A stretch of DNA of 5,206 nt from Hadesarchaea archaeon (GCA_030616505.1 JAUWXD010000041.1:1-5206), one strand, 5' to 3'. Positions 1-5,034 are shown, numbered from the stretch's first letter. The notes: generated from the sequence alone by a model not told the origin. Program-made: numbers and translations.

Positions 1-140
1 CTTTGGGAACTTTGCTCGGCCTAGTCTTCGCAGCATTCGCAGGCGGCATGATCGTTCTGGGGGCGTTCACCCTGCGGAGCTACAAGAACTTGCAAAGAAA
101 GTACTCAAAGCTCCTGAATCTGAAAACACATCCACACTAA
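1..140 (+). CDS. C-terminal fragment of a membrane protein (partial, 5' end outside window)
   Basis: An open frame enters from the left edge (first complete codon at base 3) and ends at TAA 138-140, leaving about 45 residues. They start with a hydrophobic, glycine- and alanine-rich stretch (LGTLLGLVFAAFAGGMIVLG) long enough for one transmembrane helix. A basic, polar tail (RSYKNLQRKYSKLLNLKTHPH) follows and probably lies on the cytoplasmic side by the positive-inside rule. No family can be recognised from this tail. The stop is 43 nt before the next start on the same strand, so the two genes may be co-transcribed. The reading frame is clear; the function is unknown. Confidence 0.6.
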   Translation, partial: LGTLLGLVFAAFAGGMIVLGAFTLRSYKNLQRKYSKLLNLKTHPH

Positions 141-183
141 CACACCGGAGCACAAGATAGAGCCAACAGGCAGGAGCAAGGAG

Positions 184-555
184 ATGGTGAAGCGATTGGT
201 GGAAAATATAGAACTTGAAGAAAAGCCGGTTATGGCTGGGATATGGCCAACCATAGGCCGGTTTTTGAAAATTTTTGATGAGATAGACCGTAAGGGCGGA
301 AAGATACTGAAGTGGGATCTCATAAAAATGGTTGGAAGCGAGGCTGCCTTCAATAGACTAATCACCAAAATACTGATCAAAAACAAACTCCTACAGGGGG
401 CCAAGGAGGGTCGTCGCACCTACTATTCAAAGACAGAGGACGGACAGCTCTTCCACAGGACCCTTAGAAACAACTACCTTTTGAAAACGTGGGCCCGCAT
501 AGGAATCAAAAAGATCCGGCGCTGGCCGTTCGAGCAGGCCCCGCCCGAAGGATGA
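184..555 (+). CDS. Small winged-helix DNA-binding protein, probable transcriptional regulator
   Basis: This 123-residue protein has the outline of a winged helix-turn-helix. Helix 1 is about 24-36 (IGRFLKIFDEIDR), helix 2 about 43-50, and the recognition helix about 52-67 (SEAAFNRLITKILIKN). A beta wing follows at about 71-84, containing EGRRTYYSKT, in the style of archaeal ArsR/MarR-like domains. The C-terminus (about 98-118) is rich in Lys, Arg and Trp and could add DNA contacts. No signal peptide or membrane segment is seen. AGGAG at 172-176 lies 7 nt before ATG 184 and supports this start; an internal ATG at 232 has no such site. The gene sits 43 nt after the membrane-protein fragment and converges on tRNA-Trp with a 12-nt gap. 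The target genes are unknown; local autoregulation is only a guess. The fold call is good, the exact family is not assigned. Confidence 0.75.
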   Translation: MVKRLVENIELEEKPVMAGIWPTIGRFLKIFDEIDRKGGKILKWDLIKMVGSEAAFNRLITKILIKNKLLQGAKEGRRTYYSKTEDGQLFHRTLRNNYLLKTWARIGIKKIRRWPFEQAPPEG

Positions 556-567
556 ATAAACACGAAA

Positions 568-701
568 TGGTGGGGCCGCCAGGATTTGAACCCGGATTTG
601 CGGGTCTCTTCACACCGCTCCAATGGGTCATCATCTTTTCGTCAGTAGACCCTTAACGGCCACTGGAGCCCGCCGTGTTAGCCAAACTGCACTACGGCCC
701 C
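568..701 (-). tRNA. tRNA-Trp (anticodon CCA) with a 57-nt intron
   Basis: Read on the minus strand, a full cloverleaf forms once an intron is removed. The 7-bp acceptor stem pairs GGGGCCG with CGGCCCC. The D arm is closed by GTG/CAC. The anticodon stem is GCGGG/CCCGC, with anticodon CCA at 664-666. The variable loop is AAAT, and the T arm is CCGGG-TTCAAAT-CCTGG. The discriminator base is A (571) and CCA is encoded (568-570). The mature length is 74 nt before CCA. The intron follows position 37, the canonical archaeal site. Anticodon CCA reads UGG, so the charged amino acid is tryptophan. The gene has its own TATA-like box about 30 bp upstream and converges with the winged-helix gene. Confidence 0.96.
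606..662 (-). other. tRNA-Trp intron (between nucleotides 37 and 38) with box C/D-like motifs
   Basis: The intron runs from the base after G37 (663) to the base before A38 (605). It contains CTGA (645-642, box D'-like), a 6-nt spacer, then GATGATGA (635-628, matching the box C/C' consensus RUGAUGA). GGGTCT just upstream of CTGA (652-647) complements AGACCC (607-602), which spans the 3' splice junction. The fifth base from the box faces C39. After the C'-like box, CCATTGGAG (626-618) complements the anticodon-loop region 668-660 with one G·U pair. In Haloferax volcanii the tRNA-Trp intron is a known box C/D guide for 2'-O-methylation of positions 34 and 39; the same role is inferred here. Clear terminal C and D boxes are not visible (GTGA at 613-610 is a weak D candidate), so the guide RNA may be reduced. 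Confidence 0.8.
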
Positions 702-713
702 ACCTGCATCCAG

Positions 714-748
714 TTTTGCTCTGTAGCTTAAAAATTCTCACAGCAAAA
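714..748. repeat. Inverted repeat flanking the tRNA-Trp TATA box
   Basis: TTTTGCT (714-720) and AGCAAAA (742-748) are perfect 7-base inverted repeats separated by 21 bp. Their centre (731) coincides with the TATA-like box at 727-736. The symmetry could mark an operator around the promoter, or a hairpin in the transcript reading out of the TFB gene. A chance match is also possible in this AT-rich gap. Confidence 0.4.
727..736 (-). promoter_or_regulatory. TATA-like box of tRNA-Trp
   Basis: On the minus strand this reads AATTTTTAAG, 26-35 bp upstream of the mature tRNA 5' end. That is the spacing expected of an archaeal TATA box if transcription starts at or just before the tRNA. The core TTTTAAG also occurs at the same distance from the tRNA-Ser gene. 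The box lies in the 76-bp gap after the TFB stop, so the tRNA can be transcribed independently of the upstream operon. Confidence 0.6.
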
Positions 749-777
749 GCACTCTGACGATAAGGAAGGCACGATTG

Positions 778-1665
778 TCATTCCTTCGCGGCAAGCTGCC
801 GTGCACGCACAACGTTCTTAGAAAGACTTGAGATACCAACTCCCACTACACGGGCAACTTTCTGGAGGGTGACTTTCTCACCTGTTGAATCCGCCCCAAT
901 GTAAAGAGACACGGCAGCTAAGAAAATAGGCGATTTCGATTGAAAGTTTTTGGGAAGTGTTTTATGAAAGTTGTGAGCGCACTCGACCGCTTCTTTAGAC
1001 AAGCCAAGCTGCGGTACAAACCGAATGATGTAGTCGTCAGTTGAAATGCGTGGTAATTTTATCTCCAACTCCTTTGCAAGTAATTTTACGAGTTTACGGA
1101 AATTCCGTGTGGTCCTATGCTTTTTCGTTCCGACACGTGCGACCAGTGCCCGAGATATCTCATCCTCCGTACGAGGGAGACCTCTCGCCCTGCATGTGAT
1201 GAATACAAGCACCGCTAGAACTTGATGAAGGCTCCTGCCAGCTGTTATTCGTTTGGCTCTTGCCCGCCGGTAACTCACACTCACTTCGGCCTTTATCCCC
1301 TTTGGAATTGCCAAATCTTCGCAGAGTTTATCTAGTTCAACGAGCGCCTCACGTAAGCTTCGGTCCTCCCAGCTGCTCACGCGTGAACGTTGGTGCAACA
1401 CGCGCATCCGCCGCAAGCGAGCGCGATGGCTTGGAGACGCATCTCGGGGTACGCTGAACTTACTTCCCAATCCGAGATCATGTTGCGTCACATCTATACC
1501 GGTGGTAACATCTGCTCTCTCTAGTTTCTCACCCGGTTTTCTTCGCCATTCGGGCTCCAGATCGAACAAACGGTCCAAAATTACAAACCCGCAGCGCGTA
1601 CATACGCTCTCTCCTCGGACATGGTCGTACAGGACCGCGGAGCTGCTGCACGAGGGGCAGTGCAT
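778..1665 (-). CDS. tfb: Transcription factor B (TFB/TFIIB) paralogue, divergent
   Basis: TFB bridges the TATA-bound TBP and RNA polymerase in archaeal initiation. Counting from ATG 1665 (295 aa), an N-terminal zinc ribbon has C3-x2-C6 and C22-x2-C25. Next comes the B-reader segment with PEWR at 38-41 (family consensus GPEWR), then a linker around 54-70 carrying TQHDLGLG. Two cyclin-like repeats fill the rest, about 99-195 and 200-290, with the HTH of the second repeat near VTLQKVARVVGVG. The start is chosen because GAGGT (1677-1673) sits 7 nt before this ATG. A GTG at 1689, overlapping the upstream stop as GTGA, would give 303 aa but has no well-placed site and adds residues outside the zinc ribbon. 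The gene lies 20 nt downstream of the GGR-family gene and is surely co-transcribed with it. The end of the first repeat, around KKHRTTRNFR, is divergent, which suggests a secondary paralogue rather than the main TFB. All four zinc ligands are present. Confidence 0.9.
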   Translation of the reverse strand: MHCPSCSSSAVLYDHVRGESVCTRCGFVILDRLFDLEPEWRRKPGEKLERADVTTGIDVTQHDLGLGSKFSVPRDASPSHRARLRRMRVLHQRSRVSSWEDRSLREALVELDKLCEDLAIPKGIKAEVSVSYRRARAKRITAGRSLHQVLAVLVFITCRARGLPRTEDEISRALVARVGTKKHRTTRNFRKLVKLLAKELEIKLPRISTDDYIIRFVPQLGLSKEAVECAHNFHKTLPKNFQSKSPIFLAAVSLYIGADSTGEKVTLQKVARVVGVGISSLSKNVVRARQLAAKE

Positions 1666-1672
1666 CAGAAAT

Positions 1673-1677
1673 ACCTC
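1673..1677 (-). promoter_or_regulatory. Ribosome binding site that sets the TFB start
   Basis: GAGGT on the minus strand, 7 nt upstream of ATG 1665. It lies inside the reading frame that would be used if the overlapping GTG at 1689 were the start, so it argues for the shorter 295-residue TFB. Confidence 0.6.
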
Positions 1678-1685
1678 GCAACGCG

Positions 1686-2885
1686 TCACTTCGGTACGAG
1701 CGCCCTCACAACTTCTCGTCCGAAAACCCGCGCTATTTCGTCGTTCTTCAACAAAACGTCAAGTGAACCCTTTAAGTCGAAACCAGTAAACACGTCGATA
1801 AACGCGCGTTGAAGCTTGGGATTTCCCCCCAGCGTGTTGAGGATTGTATCCATCTTTCGGTCTTGAGAAACGCTTAGCGATGATTGTAAAAGTTTCCCTA
1901 CTCTGAACTCAAAATCAAATTCGGCTCTCCAGCTCCGCTCATACTCTGACAGCCGCTCCTTAGAAACATCGCCATCAGTGACCGCATCCACCGCAACTTT
2001 ACCAGCGATTTCTCCACAGCGCAATGCATAGCGCAGTCCTTGCCCAGACAGCGGATAGATTTGACCCGCCGCACCTCCAACGGCAATTATCCCATCAGCA
2101 CACGTTTGGTTCAATGGGCCTTCAAGCGGCAGTTGACCTCTGAAGGCAGCCACTGGCACTGCGCCTACGAGCCTTGGCGGGGCTTGCTTACCGATGAACT
2201 CATCAAGGGAAGTGTCTGGATGGATACGTACTCCTTGGATTCCAGCCATCGCGAAACCCTTTCCCATCGGATAAATCCAAGCGTACCCCTTGGGGGCGAA
2301 GTAAGATGTAAAGAGAAGCTCAGCGCTTTTCTCATCTTTCACATTCGCCATGAGATACTCGTTGCTGAACGCCAACTGTTCGCGCTGCCAATTCTTCCCC
2401 ATAACTCTTCTGAGAAGCAGACCCGACCACTCTCCTCCAGCCCCGGTCGCATCCACTACAACTTCGCTCACTATCCGGTCCGACCAGCCACCTGCCTCAG
2501 TGAGAACTCCTTGAACCTTACCATTGTTCGTCAAAAGTTCCTTAATCGGAGCACTCAACCAAAGTTCAGCACCACTCGCTGCCGCCTCTGCCGCCAATAT
2601 CTTGTCGAACTGCCGCCTATCAACTATCGTCCCAAAGTCGCCACGCGCAACCAAATCTTTGTGTGGAGAACGCAACTTTACTTCCTTTAACTTAACAACC
2701 GCCGCACATCTCAGCTTAGGCGTTATCAGATAGTTCGGCGCCCAACTTGCGGATTGGGTCTGGCCCCCTACCTGGGCCTGCAGCTCGATCAGCAGAACTT
2801 TGCAACCTTCAGACGCTGCCGCTCTTGCTGCCGCTAACCCCGCTGGGCCGCCACCTGCCACAACTATATCGTATTTTTCCACCAT
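1686..2885 (-). CDS. Geranylgeranyl reductase family FAD-dependent protein
   Basis: The family reduces the double bonds of geranylgeranyl chains, in archaea to give saturated ether lipids; this activity is inferred by homology. From ATG 2885 (399 aa), an N-terminal Rossmann dinucleotide site has GGGPAG at 11-16 and the acidic E34 at the end of strand 2, typical for FAD. The family motif PKGYAWIYP is at 198-206. The C-terminal FAD site reads AVGGAAGQIYPLSGQG, where G271 replaces the Asp of the usual GDAAG. A helical C-terminal domain follows; there is no membrane segment. GAGGGAG (2896-2890) precedes ATG 2885, whereas an in-frame ATG at 2939 adds 18 residues before the Rossmann fold and lies near the promoter. 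The gene is first in an operon with the TFB paralogue and divergent from the MinD-like gene. It could be another flavin reductase or monooxygenase of the superfamily. Confidence 0.87.
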   Translation of the reverse strand: MVEKYDIVVAGGGPAGLAAARAAASEGCKVLLIELQAQVGGQTQSASWAPNYLITPKLRCAAVVKLKEVKLRSPHKDLVARGDFGTIVDRRQFDKILAAEAAASGAELWLSAPIKELLTNNGKVQGVLTEAGGWSDRIVSEVVVDATGAGGEWSGLLLRRVMGKNWQREQLAFSNEYLMANVKDEKSAELLFTSYFAPKGYAWIYPMGKGFAMAGIQGVRIHPDTSLDEFIGKQAPPRLVGAVPVAAFRGQLPLEGPLNQTCADGIIAVGGAAGQIYPLSGQGLRYALRCGEIAGKVAVDAVTDGDVSKERLSEYERSWRAEFDFEFRVGKLLQSSLSVSQDRKMDTILNTLGGNPKLQRAFIDVFTGFDLKGSLDVLLKNDEIARVFGREVVRALVPK

Positions 2886-2889
2886 CCTT

Positions 2890-2896
2890 CTCCCTC
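2890..2896 (-). promoter_or_regulatory. Ribosome binding site that sets the GGR-family start
   Basis: GAGGGAG on the minus strand, ending 4 nt before ATG 2885. It favours this start over the upstream in-frame ATG at 2939, which would need a transcript starting inside the neighbouring MinD promoter. Confidence 0.65.
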
Positions 2897-2915
2897 TTTC
2901 ATTTGGATGACTGTG

Positions 2916-2936
2916 ATTTATAACCAAAAAAATTTT
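2916..2936. promoter_or_regulatory. TATA-like region of the divergent GGR / MinD-like promoters
   Basis: The 88-bp gap between the two divergent starts holds ATTTATAA (2916-2923), whose core TTATAA is self-complementary and so reads as a TATA box in both directions. An A/T block at 2926-2934 is next to it. For the minus gene, a start about 25 bp downstream would fall near 2895, very close to the ribosome binding site; use of the A/T block would give a longer leader. For the plus gene, TTATAA would give a leader of roughly 25-30 nt, while TATTTTAG (2947-2954) would give a nearly leaderless message. The exact boxes are uncertain. Confidence 0.4.
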
Positions 2937-2973
2937 CACCGCATAGTATTTTAGATTAGAAAATTAGGTTCAG

Positions 2974-3708
2974 ATGACCTGCATGCGTCTTATCGCTCTC
3001 GCGTCGGGCAAGGGAGGTGTTGGACGGACCACCATCGCTGCAAACCTCGGCATAGCTCTCTCCGAACTTGGAAAATCAACCATAGTCGTTGACACGTGCC
3101 TGACAACCCCTGACCTTGCACTCCTCTTTAAACTCGAAAAATCTGTATACACGATAAACGATGCCCTCTCAGGGGAAGCCTCGATATCAGAGATTCTGTA
3201 TACTGGGCCAAAGGAAGTTCAGATCGTGCCAGCCGCATTAAGTTTGGAGCAAATCAGGAAAACCCGACCGGAGCTCATGCCGGAACTATTGCGTGCGATG
3301 CCTGAAAAGACCGACTTTGTAATTATAGATGCCCCCAGCGGTCTGAGGAGGGAAAGTATTGCCGCCCTCCGCGGTGCGAGAGAGGTCCTACTTGTGACAA
3401 CTCCTGATCTGGTCTCTGTATCCGACTGCATGAAAACCCGCCTCATCGCCGAGTTCCTAGGTTTAACCCCAATCGGTATGGTACTGAACCGTGTGCGGCG
3501 GGAGGAGTTTGAAATCAAAAGCAATGAAATCAAAACAATCCTAAATGTTCCAGTATTAGCTGAGATTCCAGAAGACGAAAACGTGAAACGAGCCCTAAAT
3601 CAGGGTGTGCCGTTGGTAGTACTAAATACAAAATCCCCGGCGGCTAAAGCGATTATGGGGCTCGCAAAAAAATTAATCGAAACAAGGGACAAAACGTCTA
3701 AAACTTGA
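2974..3708 (+). CDS. MinD/ParA-like P-loop ATPase with altered nucleotide-site residues
   Basis: MinD/ParA proteins are deviant Walker A ATPases that dimerise on ATP and position other proteins in the cell. In this 244-residue protein the Walker A loop is GKGGVGRTT (12-20). The signature Lys13 is present, but the invariant P-loop Lys at 18 is Arg. Switch I reads DTCLTTPDL (40-48), with Cys42 where MinD usually has Asp (DAD). Walker B/switch II is FVIIDAPSG (115-123) with Asp119 intact. The late motif NRV, followed by PVLAEIPEDE, is also typical. The protein ends in an amphipathic stretch (AAKAIMGLAKKLIE) and a short polar tail. No membrane segment is seen. AGGT lies 4 nt before ATG 2974; ATG 2983 is a less likely start. 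It is transcribed alone, divergent from the GGR-family gene, with no MinC or MinE nearby. Archaea usually have several paralogues of this family, so the partner is unknown. Confidence 0.88.
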   Translation: MTCMRLIALASGKGGVGRTTIAANLGIALSELGKSTIVVDTCLTTPDLALLFKLEKSVYTINDALSGEASISEILYTGPKEVQIVPAALSLEQIRKTRPELMPELLRAMPEKTDFVIIDAPSGLRRESIAALRGAREVLLVTTPDLVSVSDCMKTRLIAEFLGLTPIGMVLNRVRREEFEIKSNEIKTILNVPVLAEIPEDENVKRALNQGVPLVVLNTKSPAAKAIMGLAKKLIETRDKTSKT

Positions 3709-3725
3709 TTTCATTATCTTTTTCA
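3709..3725 (+). terminator. T-rich stretch after the MinD-like gene, possible archaeal terminator
   Basis: Immediately after the TGA the plus strand is pyrimidine-rich with T runs, including CTTTTTC at 3719-3724 and nearby. Archaeal RNA polymerase terminates on T tracts without needing a hairpin, so this is a plausible end for the MinD-like transcript. The T runs are short, so efficiency is uncertain. Confidence 0.3.
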
Positions 3726-3732
3726 TATCGCC

Positions 3733-3766
3733 ACTAAAAGTCAGGCATACGACAGCTACTTTTGGT
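3733..3766. repeat. Inverted repeat upstream of the Mut7-C gene
   Basis: ACTAAAAGT (3733-3741) and ACTTTTGGT (3758-3766) pair over 9 positions with one T·G, around a 16-nt loop. The element lies between the MinD-like stop and the Mut7-C start, ending 27 nt before that ATG. It could be an operator for the downstream operon or a transcript hairpin. It is the only clear structure in this 85-bp gap apart from the T-rich stretch and a weak TTTATACA at 3773-3780 that is too close to the start to be an obvious TATA box. Confidence 0.35.
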
Positions 3767-3793
3767 CAAAGGTTTATACAATCAAGGGGGCTC

Positions 3794-4282
3794 ATGAAAT
3801 TCATTGCCGATGGAATGCTCGGCAAGCTCGCGCGTTGGTTACGCCTCGCCGGTTATGACGTCACTTACATCGGCAACATGGAGATACCACCCGAAAAGCA
3901 AGACGATGCCCTGCTTGAACAAGCGAAACTTGAAGAGAGAGAACTTATGACCCATGATCTCAGTCTACACCACCGAGCGGAGAAGGCAGGCATGAGGAGC
4001 ATTTTTATCAGGAGTAGCGATGTCGTTTCGCAACTGGTTGAGGTATCAAAGCAAGGGAGGCTGAAGGTAGAGATTAGTCCAGAGAACTCTAGGTGCCCGA
4101 TGTGCAACGGGTGGTTGAAATCCACAAGTAAGAAAGAAATAGACGGGCTTGTACCAGAAACTGTTTTGGAAGCACAACAAGAATTCTGGCAATGTGTGAA
4201 ATGTGGAAAAACTTACTGGCGTGGAAAACACTGGAAAACCATAATTGAGATGGCCTCCCGCTATAACAGAATGGTGAAGTGA
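3794..4282 (+). CDS. Mut7-C (DUF82) PIN-like RNase domain protein with zinc ribbon
   Basis: The Mut7-C family is named after the C-terminal domain of C. elegans MUT-7 and is predicted to be a PIN-fold ribonuclease. In this 162-residue, apparently soluble protein the N-terminus KFIADGMLGKLARWLRLAGYD is the family hallmark, with acidic D6. A second acidic site is DDALLEQA (D37/D38) and a third is THD with D55; together they fit a metal-binding acidic cluster. A C-terminal zinc ribbon has C101-P-M-C104 and C134-V-K-C137, followed by GKTYWRGKHW, also typical. A purine-rich AAGGGGG (3784-3790) lies 3 nt before the ATG. The length is as expected for stand-alone archaeal members. The stop overlaps the start of the AMMECR1 gene by 4 nt (GTGA), so the two are translationally coupled. 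The RNA substrate is unknown. Family assignment is secure; nuclease activity is inferred. Confidence 0.92.
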   Translation: MKFIADGMLGKLARWLRLAGYDVTYIGNMEIPPEKQDDALLEQAKLEERELMTHDLSLHHRAEKAGMRSIFIRSSDVVSQLVEVSKQGRLKVEISPENSRCPMCNGWLKSTSKKEIDGLVPETVLEAQQEFWQCVKCGKTYWRGKHWKTIIEMASRYNRMVK

Positions 4283-4890
4283 CCGATATGCTCTCTCTCG
4301 AAGAAGGAACGCTACTGGTGAAGACCGCCAGACGAACAATCGAAACTTATCTTCAGGAGAGCAAGCCACCGCCTGCGCCCGAAGTCACTCCGAAATTGAA
4401 GGAACCTCACGGTGTTTTCGTCACCCTCACCAAACACAATGAACTCCGGGGGTGTATAGGCCACCCCATGCCGACGATGCCTCTCATCGATGCCGTAATC
4501 AGCTCCGCTGTGAGTTCCGCTATCCGAGACCCGAGGTTCTCCCCTGTGAAGCTGGACGAGCTTTCTGAGGTGGAGGTGGAGGTAAGCGTATTGTCGAAAC
4601 CAGAGCTGTTGAAAATCAAAAATCCATGCGATTACCCCAACTCCATTGTCATTGGGAGAGATGGTCTAATTGTGGAACGTGAAGGGTACGCGGGGCTGCT
4701 CTTGCCCCAAGTGCCGGTCGAGTGGGGGTGGGACGCTGAAGAGTTTCTGTCTCACGCTTGCATGAAGGCTGGGCTGACGCCGGACGCTTGGCTAGACAAA
4801 AATACTCGTATACAAAAGTTTTCCGCGCAGGTTTTCAGGGAGAAAAAACCGGGTGGAGAGGTCGAGGAGCGCAGGCTCGTCGAGAAGTAG
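4279..4890 (+). CDS. AMMECR1 domain protein
   Basis: AMMECR1 proteins occur in archaea, some bacteria and eukaryotes, and their biochemical role is unsettled. The 203-residue sequence has the family's invariant LRGCIGHP at 56-63 in a hairpin next to the core. It also has the helix-to-strand motif AIRDPRFSPV at about 81-90, EVEVEVSVLSKPE at about 97-109, and the late GYAGLLLPQVPVEWGW with DAEEFL. The length matches archaeal members and no membrane segment is present. The start is either GTG 4279, overlapping the Mut7-C stop as GTGA, or ATG 4288. GGTGA (4273-4277) is only 1 nt from the GTG but 10 nt from the ATG, so translation from MLSLEEG is quite possible; the longer form is given. The coupling to a predicted RNase suggests a shared, possibly RNA-related, process, but that is inference. 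Family assignment is secure. Confidence 0.94.
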   Translation: MTDMLSLEEGTLLVKTARRTIETYLQESKPPPAPEVTPKLKEPHGVFVTLTKHNELRGCIGHPMPTMPLIDAVISSAVSSAIRDPRFSPVKLDELSEVEVEVSVLSKPELLKIKNPCDYPNSIVIGRDGLIVEREGYAGLLLPQVPVEWGWDAEEFLSHACMKAGLTPDAWLDKNTRIQKFSAQVFREKKPGGEVEERRLVEK

Positions 4891-4910
4891 TCATTTTGTG
4901 AATTGAACCC

Positions 4911-4918
4911 AAGAAAAA
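4911..4918 (-). terminator. T-rich stretch downstream of tRNA-Ser, possible terminator
   Basis: On the minus strand this reads TTTTTCTT, about 30 nt after the tRNA-Ser 3' end, in the 56-bp gap between convergent AMMECR1 and tRNA-Ser. T runs of this type are the usual archaeal termination signal. A shorter GATTTTA lies closer at 4929-4935. On the plus strand, after the AMMECR1 stop, only TTTT at 4894-4897 is seen. Confidence 0.3.
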
Positions 4919-4946
4919 CTGATCCCGCTAAAATCGCTAGAATGTT

Positions 4947-5034
4947 TGGCGCCGGGGCAGGGATTTGAACCCTGACAGCCCAAAGGGCCAACAGCTCTCG
5001 AGGCTGCCGCATTGCCTGACTCTGCCACCCCGGC
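4947..5034 (-). tRNA. tRNA-Ser (anticodon CGA)
   Basis: On the minus strand a class II cloverleaf forms without an intron. The acceptor stem is GCCGGGG/CCCCGGC. The D arm is closed by GCA/TGC. The anticodon stem is GCAGC/GCTGT with one G·U pair, and the loop CTCGAGA gives anticodon CGA. A long variable arm has the stem GGCCC/GGGCT with a TTT loop. The T arm is CAGGG-TTCAAAT-CCCTG. The discriminator is G (4950), the serine identity base, and CCA is encoded at 4947-4949. It decodes UCG. The length is 85 nt before CCA. It converges with the AMMECR1 gene and lies 38 nt after the stop of the partial gene at the right edge. Confidence 0.96.

Noticed and set aside
105..419. Minus-strand open frame opposite the winged-helix gene
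   Set aside because: The product is Ser/Leu/Ile/Phe-rich and looks like a reverse-strand artefact. The plus-strand frame has a ribosome binding site and a coherent fold.
576..701. Possible pseudo-tRNA or two tRNA halves, because the cloverleaf is interrupted
   Set aside because: All stems pair once the 57-nt insert at 37/38 is removed, and the insert carries C/D-like motifs, so an intron explains it fully.
1687..1689. GTG start for TFB, overlapping the upstream stop as GTGA
   Set aside because: The ATG at 1665 has GAGGT at the right distance and begins directly at the zinc ribbon. The longer form cannot be excluded.
1502..1812. Plus-strand open frames antisense across the TFB/GGR junction
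   Set aside because: They oppose well-supported coding sequence, overlap each other in different frames and show no motif or start signal.
2040..2690. Long plus-strand open frame (216 codons) antisense to the GGR-family gene
   Set aside because: The minus frame has clear Rossmann and GGR motifs. The plus frame has no recognisable domain and an improbable composition, and its start has no ribosome site, so it is a shadow of the real gene.
4046..4369. Minus-strand open frame crossing the Mut7-C/AMMECR1 overlap
   Set aside because: Both plus-strand genes here have strong family motifs, and the antisense product resembles no protein family.
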